From assembly GCA_963763475.1 (NCBI GenBank), contig CAVXOR010000003.1, positions 372,001 through 436,000 of the forward strand: a stretch of DNA of 64,000 nucleotides, given 5' to 3'. This stretch comes from AC-32 sp963763475 (GTDB lineage Bacteria; Actinomycetota; Thermoleophilia; Gaiellales; Gaiellaceae). A model generated the notes under the pieces. That model was given only the letters and a program-made list of their open reading frames with translations. It ran no database searches and was not told where the DNA came from. The position numbers were made by a program, and so were the translations under genes. Below are positions 9,633 through 18,442 of this stretch, piece by piece. Position 1 is the first letter of the stretch, and each line of letters begins with the position of its first letter.

Positions 9633-10249
9633 GTGCTCGCGCACGCGGCGGCGTTCCTCGCCGTCTCGGCGCTCGTGATCGTCACGCCCGGGCAGGACAC
9701 GGCGCTGACGATCCGCAACACGCTCGCCCGGGGGCGGCGCGGCGGGGTTCACACCGCCGCCGGCGTCGCCCTCGGGCAGCTCGTCTGGGCGCTGGCTGCC
9801 AGCGTCGGACTCGTGGCGCTGCTGCGCGCCTGGGAGCCCGCGTTCCTGGCGTTACGGATCGCCGGCGCTGCTTACCTGCTCTACCTGGGCCTGACCGCGC
9901 TGCGGTCGGCGTTCCTCGGGCGCGCACGAGCGGATGGCGATCGGCGCCGCGGTTGCGGACGCCGCCGCTCGCGCAGGGGCTGCTCAGCAATCTCGGCAAC
10001 CCGAAGATGGCCGTCTTCTTCACGAGCCTGCTGCCGCAGTTCGCGCCGCACGGCTCGTTCGCCGGCGCTGTTCGCGCTCGGGAGCGGTCTTCTGCACGCT
10101 GACGCTGGTCTGGCTGAGCGGCTACGCGCTGGCCGTCTCGCGCGCGAGCGAGCTGCTGAGGCGCTCGCGCGTCTTGGCGGGTGCTCGAGGCGCTGACGGG
10201 CGCCGTGCTCGTCGCGCTCGGCCTGCGCGTCGCGGCTCGAGACGCCTAG
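9633..10249 (+). CDS. LysE/RhtB-family amino-acid exporter, heavily frameshifted
   Basis: Inner-membrane exporter of amino acids or homoserine-type compounds. The start is typical (VIVTPGQDTALTIRN), and the second half carries LLSNLGNPKMAVFFTSLLPQ and VWLSGYALAVSRA. These pieces lie in different frames: five apparent single-base insertions near 9921, 9967, 10067, 10086 and 10174. Corrected length is about 204 residues with six hydrophobic segments, normal for the family. This is the most damaged gene in the window for its size. Its stop is interleaved with that of the convergent FIST gene in a CTAG. Confidence 0.8.
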
Positions 10250-11425
10250 CTCTCGAGGAAGACGGCCAGCGTGGCCGTGAAGCCGTGCAGGAACGGCTTG
10301 CCGCCGACCGGGCCGATCTCGCCCGCGCAGAAGAAGCCGGCCAGCGAGTCGTCGCCGAGCAGCTCGGCGGCGGCGCGTGCGTCGTGGTCGGGCGCGGAGA
10401 AGAGGTTCGTGCCGCGGCCGTTGCAGGTGAAGAGCAGCGCGCCCGCGGCCCGCTCGCCGTTCAGGGCGGCCGCGAGGTTCTCGCGCAGGTCGGCGTCCGC
10501 CGAGTCCGCGTCGCGGACGTGGAAGCGCAGCGTCTGGCCGACCCGCACCGCCTCGCCGACGCGCGAGCGCGCCCGTCTCCTCGTCGACGCCGGTGAGCCC
10601 GCGCATCAGGTAGTCGCCGCGCCGGTAGTCGGCGCGGTTCTCGTCGATCACGAGGCCCGGCGAGCACTCCGCCGCGCGCTGCGCTGCGCTCCTGGTCCGG
10701 CGTCAGCGTGCCGAGGTCGCCCTTCAGCCGCTCGAGCGCCGGCTCGCCCGCGAGCTCGAAGACGACGTTCTCCTCGGCGTGCGTGATCACGGAGTCGCGG
10801 CCGATCGGCTCGCAGCCCTGCGAGACGACCGTGCGCACCGGCACGCCGCGCAGCACGGCGCCGACGGCGCCCTCGTAGAGCACCTCGCCGTCGCAGAAGA
10901 GCGCCTGCGTGTCGGGCTCGCCGCTGCCGGCCGCGAGGCCGCCGACGAGCGGCACGGCGTCCTCCTCCTCGTTCAGCTTCGAGAGGAAGCCGGCGGCCGG
11001 GTAGGTGAACGGGTCGACGAGCAGCGCGACCAGGTCGGCGTCGTCGAGGTTCGGGATGCCCGGTGACCGCGACGCCCTCGTCGGTGTCGAGCGCGACGCT
11101 CTGGAAGGTCTCGATCTCGGCCTCCGGCAGCGATGCCGCCCAGACCGCCGCGGCCGGGCCGTCCTCGAGCTCGCGGTCGCGCGCGACCACGCCCTGCGGC
11201 CACGCAGCCGAGCACGTGCGCCGGCGCCAGTTCCTCCTCGACGGCCTCGAGCGCCTCCTCGGCGCCGGCGAAGTGCTCGGCCGAGAGGAACAGGAAGGCC
11301 AGGTCGACGGGAGCGCCGCCGAGCGTCGCGGCGGCCTCGCGCGCAGCCTCGCCGGCAGCTTCGGCCGCCTCGGGTGAGACGGACAACCCCGCCCCGACCC
11401 GGCGCGTGAGCGTCTCGGGTCTCAT
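10246..11425 (-). CDS. FIST N- and C-domain sensory protein, four frameshifts
   Basis: FIST proteins are proposed small-ligand sensors found alone or in signalling proteins. Corrected for insertions near 11191, 11058, 10676 and 10566, the product is about 390 residues: an N-terminal FIST domain (LAFLFLSAEHFAGAEEAL, HVLGCVAAG, LPLVGGLAAGSGEPDT) and a C-terminal FIST_C part (GCEPIGRDSVITHAEENVV, LLFTCNGRGTNLFS, FFCAGEIGPVGGKPFLHG). No kinase, cyclase or chemotaxis domain is attached. It is probably monocistronic, and its ligand is unknown. Confidence 0.82.
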
Positions 11426-11453
11426 GGGGCGGAGTGTACGCCTCGCGGTGTTG

Positions 11454-11569
11454 GCTCTAGGACTTCCGAGCCTGAGGCATCGCTTGCGATGCCGACATCA
11501 GGATGTGCGGGCCGGGCCCGCACATCCGTCTGAAATGACCGGTCGATGCGCGCTGCTCTAGGACTTCCG
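11454..11569. repeat. Intergenic element: 15-bp direct repeats enclosing two perfect hairpins
   Basis: The 15-mer GCTCTAGGACTTCCG occurs at 11454-11468 and 11555-11569. Between the copies lie GGCATCGC-TT-GCGATGCC (11476-11493) and a nearly perfect 27-nt palindrome (11501-11527, 13-bp arms, one central base). The right copy overlaps the stop codon of the DUF7218 gene. A related TTCCGAG plus TCGCTTGCGA hairpin occurs at 25616-25644, which suggests a dispersed REP-like element. Confidence 0.6.
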
Positions 11570-11782
11570 CGCAGAAGCCTTGCCGCCCTTGCGGCCGGCG
11601 GCCTTCTTCTGGGCTGTGGTCCCGCCCTGGCTCGAGTTGCCGCCGGAGCCGGACTTCTTGCCGCCGCGGCTGGAGGAGCCCGAGGAGTTGGCGATCTTGG
11701 CCGCCCGCTCCTTGGACATGCCCTTGTCCTTCAGGGCCTCGTACTGCTTCTCGTTCTTGACGTTTGCGCTCTTGTTCGGCAT
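11558..11782 (-). CDS. Small basic DUF7218-like protein
   Basis: 74 residues. The N-terminal half (MPNKSANVKNEKQYEALKDK, then GMSKERAAKIANS) matches a widespread short family of unknown function, DUF7218 as I remember it. The C-terminal half is a low-complexity Ser/Gly/Lys tail ending in KKAAGRKGGKASARKS, likely disordered and nucleic-acid-binding by charge. It is ten bases downstream of the CBS gene and probably in its operon. Confidence 0.8.
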   Translation of the reverse strand: MPNKSANVKNEKQYEALKDKGMSKERAAKIANSSGSSSRGGKKSGSGGNSSQGGTTAQKKAAGRKGGKASARKS

Positions 11783-11792
11783 CTGCGCCTCC

Positions 11793-12212
11793 TCAGGGCT
11801 GGGAGATGTCCTCGACGAGCTGGCCGGTCTGCTTCTCCTTGGCCTCGCGGGCGACGTCGGCCTGGGCGAGGACGCCGACGAGCCGGCCGTCCTCCTCGAC
11901 GACGGGCAGGCGCCGGATCTGATTGCTCGCCATCAGGCGGAGCGCCTCGTCGAGGTCCTGCTGCGGGTCGATCGTGACGACGTCGGTCGACGCGACCTCG
12001 CGCACCGCCACCGACTGCGGGTCCCTGCCCTCGGCGACCACACGCGTGACGATGTCGCGGTCGGTCAGCGTGCCGACCAGCCGGTCGCCCTCGACGACCG
12101 GCGCGAGGCCGACGTCTTCATCCTTCATCATCTTCGCCGCGTACGCGACGGGCTTGTCGGCCTCGATCGCGCACGGGTTCGAGCTCATCAGCTCGCTGAT
12201 CTTCTTCGCCAT
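11793..12212 (-). CDS. Tandem CBS-domain protein
   Basis: 139 residues holding two CBS motifs and little else: APVVEGDRLVGTLTDRDIV (about residues 38-56) and LPVVEEDGRLVGVLAQADV (about 102-120). CBS pairs bind adenosine nucleotides, and stand-alone versions of this type are often stress or energy sensors. The frame is intact. It is upstream of the small basic DUF7218-like gene in the same direction. The partner protein is unknown. Confidence 0.88.
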   Translation of the reverse strand: MAKKISELMSSNPCAIEADKPVAYAAKMMKDEDVGLAPVVEGDRLVGTLTDRDIVTRVVAEGRDPQSVAVREVASTDVVTIDPQQDLDEALRLMASNQIRRLPVVEEDGRLVGVLAQADVAREAKEKQTGQLVEDISQP

Positions 12213-12292
12213 GCTCGTGTCCTCCCTTTATCTCTTGCGAGTAGTACTCGGCTTCCCCGCCGCAGCCTGTGCGAAACGGCCAGAATGCGGGC

Positions 12293-12653
12293 GTGCGGAC
12301 GGCGACGATCGAGCGGCGGATCACCGAGCTGGCGCTCTCGTTCCCGGAGGCGTACGAGGACCGGCCCTGGGGCGACTTCCCGGTCTTCAAGGTCGGCCAG
12401 AACAAGGTCTTCGGCTGGGCGGTCACGCGCGAGGGAGCCGGTCGACGTGACGGTCAAGCTGACCCAGGAGGAGCGCGAGATCGCGCATCTGCTCCCGTAC
12501 GTGCGCATCGCGAGCCACGTCGGCCGCTACGGCTGGATCACCGCGAACGTCACCGACGAGGAGTCGCTCGAGGCCGCGCTCGAATGGCTCCGCGAGAGCT
12601 ACTGGCTCAAGTGCCCGGCCGAGCTGAAGGCCGCTGTCGAGGGCGACGACTAG
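12293..12653 (+). CDS. MmcQ/YjbR-family DNA-binding-like protein, one frameshift
   Basis: MmcQ/YjbR (CyaY-like fold) protein of unclear cellular role. The N-terminal part reads LSFPEAYEDRPWGDFPVFKV, the hallmark of the family. After one extra G near 12437 (GAGGAG read as GAGGGAG) the second half continues as EPVDVTVKLTQEEREI, then IASHVGRYGWITANV and WLRESYWLK. Corrected length is about 119 residues. GTG at 12293 is the likely start; GTG at 12269 is in frame. Confidence 0.82.
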
Positions 12654-12774
12654 CTCGTCGGCGCCCGGGGTCGTCCTCGGCGTCGAGTCGCCCTCTTCGG
12701 GGTCGGGAGCGGGCGACTCGTCGAGCTCGTCGTTGCGGTCGTCCTCGCGGGGGTGCGAAGTATCCTGCTCTGAC

Positions 12775-14659
12775 ATGAAGGTCGTCCTTCCCGACACCTC
12801 CGAACTCGAACTTCCGGACGGCGCGACCGGCCTCGACGCGGCCCGCGCGATCGGCCCGAAGCTGGCCGAGCAAGCCGTTCTGGTGCGCTCGAACGGCAGC
12901 GTCCAGGACCTGCGCGCGCCGCTCGAGGACGGGCAGCAGATCCAGATCCTGACGACGCGCGACACGGACGATCCGGACGCGCTCTACGTGCTGCGGCACT
13001 CGACCGCGCACCTGCTCGCCGAGGCCGTGCGCCGGCTCTACCCGGGCACGAAGATCGCGATCGGGCCGCCGATCGAGAACGGCTTCTACTACGACTTCGA
13101 GTTCCCGGAGCCGATCGGCGAGGAGGCGCTCGAGCGGATCGAGGAGGAGATGCGCAAGGAGCTCGCCGAGGGCCGCTCGTGGAACCGCGAGGAGGTCGCC
13201 GCCGAGGAGGCCAAGCGCTACTTCGCCGAGCAGGGCGAGGACTACAAGGTCGAGCTCGTCGACACGGCGGACGGCCCGATCACGATGTACACGCAGGGCG
13301 AGTTCACCGACCTCTGCCGCGGGCCGCACCTGCAGGACTCGAAGCCGATCAAGGCGGTCAAGCTGACCGGCCTCGCCGGCGCGTACTGGCGCGGCGACGA
13401 GCACAACAAGCAGCTGACGCGGATCTACGGCACGGCCTTCTACGACCAGGCCGACCTCGACGCGTACCTCGAGAACCTCGAGCAGGCCCGCGCGCGCGAC
13501 CACCGCCGGCTCGGGACGCAGCTCGACCTCTTCCACCTCTCCGACCACGCGCCCGGGATGCCGTTCTGGCACCCGAAGGGGATGGTGATCTGGAACGCGC
13601 TCGAGGACCTGCGCCGCCGCGAGAACGCGAAGCGCGGCTACGTCGAGGTGAAGACGCCGCTGATGTACGACGTCGAGACCTGGAAGACCTCGGGGCACTG
13701 GGAGAAGTTCAAGGACGACATGTTCCTGGTCCCGTACGGCGAGGAGCGGACGCTCGGCCTCAAGCCGATGAACTGCCCGGGCCACATGCTGCTGTTCGGC
13801 TCCGGCGCTGCGCAGCTACCGCGACCTGCCGCTGCGCTACGCCGAGTCGTCGACGCTGCACCGCAACGAGCGCGCGGGAACGCTGCACGGCCTGCTGCGC
13901 GTCCAGCACGTGACCCAGGACGACGCGCACCTCTTCGTGACGCCCGAGCAGATCGAGGACGAGATCTTCGCCGCGCTCGACTTCGCGGCGTACCTCTACG
14001 ACCTCTTCGGCGCTCGAGGCGCGCTTCGAGCTCTCGACGCGGCCCGAGAACAAGCTCGGCACCGACGAGGAGTGGGACTTCACGGAGGCCGCGCTCCGGC
14101 GGCGCTCGAGCGCCGCGCGATCCCGTACACGGTCAACGCGGGCGACGGCGCCTTCTACGGCCCGAAGATCGACCTGCACATGACCGACGTGCTCGGCCGC
14201 TCCTGGCAGATGGGGACGATCCAGCTCGACTCGCAGATGCCGGCCCGCTTCGGCCTCACCTACATGGGCGCCGACAACGAGGAGCACACGCCGTACGTGA
14301 TCCACCGCGCGCTGTTCGGCTCGCTCGAGCGCTTCATCGGGATCCTGATCGAGCACTACGGCGGCGCTTTCCCGTTCTGGCTCGCGCCGGTCCAGATCCG
14401 GATCCTCCCGGTCGGCGAGGCGCACCGCGCGGCCGCGCACGAGCTCGCCGCGCAAGCTGGGCGAGTTCCGCGTCGAGGTCGACGAGCGCGACGAGACCGT
14501 CGGCAAGCGGATCCGCGACGCCGAGGTCGAGAAGATCCCGGTCACGATCGTCTTCGGCGACAAGGAGTCGGACGAGTCGCTCGCGGTCCGCGAGCGCGGC
14601 GGCGAGCAGTCGACCAAGAGTCGCTGGACGAACTGCGCTCACACCTTGCTACGCTGTGA
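12775..14659 (+). CDS. thrS: Threonyl-tRNA synthetase, five frameshifts
   Basis: Charges tRNA-Thr; class II synthetase. Domains in order: TGS (residues 1-60), the editing/SAD domain starting at HSTAHLLAEAV, then the catalytic core with GMPFWHPKGM (motif 1 region), GLKPMNCPGHM (zinc Cys) and NAGDGAFYGPKIDLHM, and the C-terminal anticodon-binding domain (PVQIRILPVGEAHRA). The reading is broken by apparent insertions near 13804, 14012 and 14453 and deletions near 14098 and 14618; family sequence is continuous across all five when each is corrected. An essential gene this damaged argues for consensus errors, not decay. The TGA at 14657-14659 restores a normal C-terminus. Confidence 0.92.
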
Positions 14660-14743
14660 CCCTGGCAAGCAGGGTCCGAGCCCTCACCTCCCGAGCCGAG
14701 CGCTTCCGGAGGTTCAACCGAGTCGCAGGACGAGGATTTCGGG

Positions 14744-14765
14744 CCGCTGCTTGCAGCGGTTTTTG
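14744..14765 (+). terminator. Hairpin plus T-run between thrS and infC
   Basis: Perfect stem CCGCTGC/GCAGCGG with a TT loop, followed by TTTTT. It ends thrS transcription or acts as an attenuator in the infC leader. It lies nine bases before a strong Shine-Dalgarno sequence (AAGGAGG, 14774-14780). Confidence 0.75.
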
Positions 14766-14804
14766 TCGTAGAGAAGGAGGAAACGAGAGCTTGGTGACAC
14801 GCCT

Positions 14805-15360
14805 TTGAGACCACGCCGAAACGTGGAGCCCGATCGCGCCCCGGTACCGCAGGCGCGCATCAACGAGATGATCCGCGCGCCGAAGGTGCGCCTGGTGGAC
14901 GACGACGGCTCACAGATCGGTGTCAAGGACACGAACGAAGCGCGCGAGTACGCGTGGGGCAAGAACCTCGACCTCGTCGAGGTCGCCGCGCAGGCCGATC
15001 CGCCCGTCGCGAAGGTGATGGACTACGGCAAGTACCGCTACGAGCAGGAGCAGAAGGCCAAGCTCGCCCGCAAGCACCAGGTGTCGGTCAACGTCAAGGA
15101 GATCAAGCTCAGGCCCAAGATCGGGATCCACGACTACAACACCAAGAAGGGGCACGTCGAGCGCTTCCTCAACCAGCGCGCGAAGGTCAAGGTGACGATC
15201 ATGTTCCGCGGCCGGGAGCAGAGCCATCCGGAGCGCGGGCGCGACCTGCTGATGCGGCTGGCCGAGGACGTGAAGGAGATCGGGCAGATAGAGTCCCCGC
15301 CTCTCCAGGACGGCCGCAACATGGTGATGTTGCTGGGCCCGACGAAGAACGCCGGAGTGA
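14805..15360 (+). CDS. infC: Translation initiation factor IF-3
   Basis: Binds the 30S subunit and checks start-codon pairing. The N-domain reads RINEMIRAPKVRLVDDDG, the linker is KYRYEQEQKAK, and the C-domain has VNVKEIKLRPKIG and KVTIMFRGREQSHPERG. As sequenced, the frame runs to 15485, across more than half of rpmI. An inserted base near 15354 would instead give a normal IF-3 C-terminus and a TGA at 15358-15360, nine bases before rpmI. The TTG at 14805 is the first in-frame start. The strong RBS at 14774-14780 points to a TTG/GTG at 14791/14794 that is out of frame by one base, so another indel at the start is likely. It leads the classic infC-rpmI-rplT operon. Confidence 0.93.
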
Positions 15361-15369
15361 CACGAGAAG

Positions 15370-15564
15370 ATGCCAAAGCAGAAGACACACAGCGCAACGA
15401 AGAAGCGGTTCAAGGTGACGGGAACGGGCAAGCTCCTCCGCCGGAAGGCGCCGAAGGCGCACCTGCTCGAGAAGAAATCGCCTAAGCGCAAGCGCGGCTT
15501 CCGTCGCGACCAGCGCGGTCGCGGACTCGGACACGCGCGAGATCAAGAAGCTGCTGGGGAGGTA
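15370..15564 (+). CDS. rpmI: 50S ribosomal protein L35, one frameshift
   Basis: Small basic ribosomal protein of the large subunit. The start is textbook: MPKQKTHSATKKRFKVTGTG, then HLLEKKSPKRKRGFRRDQ. One inserted base near 15514 shifts the end; corrected, it closes with REIKKLLGR and a TAG at 15562-15564, giving 64 residues, the usual size. It sits between infC and rplT as in most bacteria. Confidence 0.93.
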
Positions 15565-15568
15565 GGCC

Positions 15569-15930
15569 GTGCCGCGAGTCAAGCGATCCGTCCACGGCGC
15601 GCAAGAAGCGCCGCAAGGTGCTCGAGCAGGCGCGCGGCTACTGGGGTCTCAAGCACTCCAGCTACCGGCGCGCCAAGGAGCAGGTCGACCACTCGCTGGT
15701 CTACGCCTACCGCGACCGCAAGAACAAGAAGCGCACCTTCCGGCGGCTCTGGATCATGCGCATCAACGCGGCCGCGCGGCGCGAGGGGCTCTCGTACAAC
15801 CAGTTCGTCTCCGGGCCTGCGCAAGGCCGAGATCCCGCTCGACCGCAAGGTGCTCGCCGACCTCGCCGTGAGCGACCCGGACGCCTTCGGCAAGATCGCG
15901 GCGCAGGCCAAGGCCGCGCTCGAGGCCTGA
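15569..15930 (+). CDS. rplT: 50S ribosomal protein L20, two frameshifts
   Basis: Binds 23S rRNA early in large-subunit assembly and in many bacteria autoregulates this operon. It starts at GTG (VPRVKRSVH). Extra bases near 15596 and 15816 break the frame; between them the protein reads KKRRKVLEQARGYWG, KEQVDHSLVYAYRDRKNKKR and MRINAAARREGLSYNQFV, and after the second it ends KAEIPLDRKVLADLAV. Corrected length is about 119 residues, normal for L20. It starts four bases after the rpmI stop. Confidence 0.93.
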
Positions 15931-16923
15931 GCTCCTCAGGCGAACGCGCCGGGATCTTCCGCCGGCAGGCCGAGCAGTTCGAGGCGCAGGGCTCGCCCGT
16001 GTACGCGCGTCTCGCGCGGCGCTGCGCGACCGAGCCGCTCGTGGACGAGCTCGTCGACGAGCTGAGCTGGGACGTGCCGCTGCGGCTGTTCGGCGGCGTC
16101 CACTACCTCGAGCTCGCCGGGATCGAGCCGTACGCGCTCTCCGGCGAGTGGGACGACTTCCGCTCGGCGCTCGAGGCACGGGGCGACTTCCTCGCCCGCT
16201 TCGTCGCGCGAGCAGGCCGTGCAGACGAACGAGGTGCAGCGCTGCTTCGCGCTTCTGCCGGCCTTCCTCACGCTCGCTCGCGAGACCGGGGCGGACGCGC
16301 TCGATCTCGTCGAGCTCGGCCCCTCGGCCGGCCTGAACCTGCTCTGGGACCGCTACGCCTACGCCTACCGGGCCGGGCAGTGGGGGGCGTCCGAGCTGTT
16401 GCTGCGCGGAGTCGAGTACGCGCCGGTGCCGCGTGAGGTGCTGGCCCGGCGCCCGGCGGTGCGGCAGCGGCTCGGGATCGACCTCAACCCGGTCGACGTG
16501 ACGAGCGAGCACGGCGCGCGGCTGCTGCACGCGTTCATCTGGCCCGGCCGCGTCGAGCGGGCGCAGCGGCTGCGCCGGGCGATCGCGATCCTGCGGCGCG
16601 AGCCGCCGACGCTCGTGCGCGGCGACTACGTCGAGCTGCTGCCGACCGTGCTCGCCGAGCGTGACGACGAGGCGCTGACGGTCGTCTTCCAGACCGCTTC
16701 GACCGGCTACATCGGCCGCGAGCGCCGCGCCGAGCTGCGTGAGCTGCTCGAGGAGGCCGGGCGGGAGGGCCGTCTGGGCTGGATCTCGACCCGGGCCGTC
16801 GAGGAGCTCGAGGAGGACCGGCACGACAGCTACGAGCTCGAGGTCGGCCTCTGGCCGGGCGGCGAGCGGCGCTTCCTGCTGCGCTGCGACTTCCACGGCA
16901 ACTGGATCCGCTGGCGCGGATGA
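15927..16923 (+). CDS. DUF2332 family protein, one frameshift
   Basis: Member of DUF2332, actinobacterial proteins with a methyltransferase-like look but no proven activity. Typical segments: FGGVHYLEL, EVQRCFALLPAFLTLARETG and LVELGPSAGLNLLWDRYAY. An extra base near 16209 separates the first third from the rest. Corrected length is about 331 residues. No ATG or GTG precedes the conserved N-terminus; a CTG at 15927 overlapping the rplT stop is the best candidate, so the start is uncertain. Its stop overlaps the next gene's ATG (ATGA). Confidence 0.78.
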
Positions 16924-17624
16924 TCACCTCCCGCGACAACCCGAAGCTGAAGCTCGTGCGCAAGCTGGCGACGCGGCGACAGCGTGACAAGCTCGGCCTG
17001 TTCGTGGCCGAGGGCGAGGACCTGGTCGCGGCCGCGCTCGAGGGCGGCTGGGAGCTCGACTTCGCGCTCGTCGATGCGGCCCGGCCGCCCGAGCTACCGG
17101 TGCGCGCGGAGCACGTCGCCTCGCAGCTGCTCGCGGAGGTCTCGACGCTCGGACACGCGCCGCGGGTGATCGGGGTCTTCCGCTCAGGTCGGCCGGAGAA
17201 GCAGCTCCCGGCGCTCGGCCTCGAGCTCTGGCGCGTCGGCGACCCCGGCAACGTCGGCACGCTCGCCCGCGCCTGCGACGCCTTCGGCGCGTACCTGGCG
17301 CTCTCGCCGGGGTGTGCCGACCCGTTCGGGCCGAAGGCGCTGCGCGCGTCGACCGGCTCGATCTTCCGCGTGCCGCTCGCGGACTTCGCGCCGCAGGGAG
17401 CGGTGGCGCTCGTGGCCCACGGCGCGCCGCCGCTGAAGGAGCTCGACCCCGGCCTGTCGCGCTTCGTGCTCGGCTCGGAGCGCGAGGGGCTTCCGGACGA
17501 CGTGGTCGCGGCGTGCGCGGCCAGCGCGACGATCCCGCTCGTCGGCCCGGCCGAGTCGCTCAACGTCGCGATGGCCGGGACGATCGCGCTCTACGATTGG
17601 CGACGCACGCATGGAGCTCGCTGA
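16920..17624 (+). CDS. TrmH/SpoU-family rRNA 2'-O-methyltransferase
   Basis: SPOUT-class RNA methyltransferase that methylates ribose 2'-OH, most likely in 23S rRNA. It starts at ITSRDNPKLKLVRKL, the typical substrate-binding N-domain. The catalytic domain shows VGDPGNVGTLARACDAFG (motif 1), FVLGSEREGLPDDV (motif 2) and IPLVGPAESLNVAMAGTI (motif 3), which form the knotted SAM site. 234 residues, intact. It lies between ribosomal genes and pheST, and overlaps both neighbours. Confidence 0.92.
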   Translation: MITSRDNPKLKLVRKLATRRQRDKLGLFVAEGEDLVAAALEGGWELDFALVDAARPPELPVRAEHVASQLLAEVSTLGHAPRVIGVFRSGRPEKQLPALGLELWRVGDPGNVGTLARACDAFGAYLALSPGCADPFGPKALRASTGSIFRVPLADFAPQGAVALVAHGAPPLKELDPGLSRFVLGSEREGLPDDVVAACAASATIPLVGPAESLNVAMAGTIALYDWRRTHGAR

Positions 17625-18012
17625 CTGGATCGAGGGCTATCGCCGCGCGTGGGAGCAGGACGACGCAGACCTGCTCCTGACGCTCTTCACCGAGGACGCG
17701 TCGTACCGTTCCTCGCCGTTCCGCGAGCCGAACCTCGGGCATGACGGCATCCGCGCCTACTGGACGCGGGCGGCCGGCACGCAGACAGGCGTGAAGGTGC
17801 GGATGGGCGACCCGGTCGTCGAAGGCAACATCGTGGCGGTCGAGTGGTGGACGACGATGGACGACGCGGACGAGGGGACGGTCACGTTGCCGGGCTGCCT
17901 GCTGCTGCAGTTCGCGCCCGACGGCCGCTGCTTCGACCTGCGCGAGTACTGGAATGTCGAGGCCGGCACCGTCGAGCCGCACGAGGGCTGGGGCAGCTGG
18001 CGGCGTGGATAG
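17611..18012 (+). CDS. SnoaL/NTF2-like fold protein
   Basis: 133 residues with the pattern of the polyketide-cyclase/SnoaL-like superfamily: WIEGYRRAWEQDDADLLLTL at the start, FTEDASYRSSPF, then a beta-rich half with VAVEWWTTMDD and DLREYWNVEAG. The fold serves enzymes and binding proteins alike, so no reaction can be assigned. It overlaps the end of the rRNA methyltransferase gene by 14 bases, so the two are probably co-transcribed. Confidence 0.82.
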   Translation: MELADWIEGYRRAWEQDDADLLLTLFTEDASYRSSPFREPNLGHDGIRAYWTRAAGTQTGVKVRMGDPVVEGNIVAVEWWTTMDDADEGTVTLPGCLLLQFAPDGRCFDLREYWNVEAGTVEPHEGWGSWRRG

Positions 18013-18013
18013 G

Positions 18014-18442
18014 ATGGGCTCGATGGCGAAGATCACCGGTGTCTGGACGTCGCCCGGCCGCAACACCGGCCAGGCGGTGGCGCATGAGAGTCGCCGCGCG
18101 ATCCCGGGCGAGGGGCTCGAGGGCTGCGCCCACGCCAATCCGCCCAAACGCGAGGTGCTGTTCGTCTCCAAGGAGCACCTCGAGTCGGTCGGTGTCGAGC
18201 CGGGCGTGATCCGCGAGAACCTGACGGTCGAGGGCACCGACGTCGAGCAGTGGCCCATCGGCCAGCGCGTCCGCGTCGGCGACGAGGCGATCTTCGAGGT
18301 CACGATGGTCTGCGACCCGTGCCAGCGCATGGAAGCGATCCGCGAGGGTCTCCGCGCGGAACTCGAGGGCAAGCGCGGGATGCTCGCGCGCGTGGTCGAG
18401 CCGGGCGAGGTCGCCGTCGGCGACTCGGTCGAGCTGGTCTAG
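18014..18442 (+). CDS. MOSC-domain protein
   Basis: 142-residue stand-alone MOSC domain, related to the C-terminus of molybdenum-cofactor sulfurase and to YiiM/YuaD-type proteins that handle the molybdenum cofactor. The conserved Cys lies in VTMVCDPCQRM; VIRENLTVEG, the usual GxxxENLT-like strand, and IGQRVRVGDEAIFEVT are also present. ATG at 18014 or 18023. No molybdoenzyme is nearby. Its TAG is interleaved with the presumed stop of the opposite methyltransferase (CTAG, 18439-18442). Confidence 0.88.
   Translation: MGSMAKITGVWTSPGRNTGQAVAHESRRAIPGEGLEGCAHANPPKREVLFVSKEHLESVGVEPGVIRENLTVEGTDVEQWPIGQRVRVGDEAIFEVTMVCDPCQRMEAIREGLRAELEGKRGMLARVVEPGEVAVGDSVELV

Noticed and set aside
12654..12776. 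Short acidic ORF on the minus strand (MSEQDTSHPREDD...) starting on the thrS ATG
   Set aside because: Its ATG overlaps the thrS ATG (CATG), leaving no room for either promoter or ribosome site, and the frame runs on without a sensible stop under the MmcQ gene. The acidic composition can arise from the complement of GC-rich sequence. Kept out unless relatives show it.
9633..16924. Programmed ribosomal frameshifting as the reason for the many breaks
   Set aside because: Breaks are scattered within unrelated genes, up to five per gene, both insertions and deletions, with no slippery heptamer or downstream pseudoknot pattern. Consensus error is simpler.
9633..16924. Insertions falling exactly on codon boundaries as a biological signal
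   Set aside because: Because of wobble degeneracy, an insertion one or two bases away can be read as lying on the boundary. For example, in rplT the family sequence fits better with the extra base after CAC than with the place I first chose.
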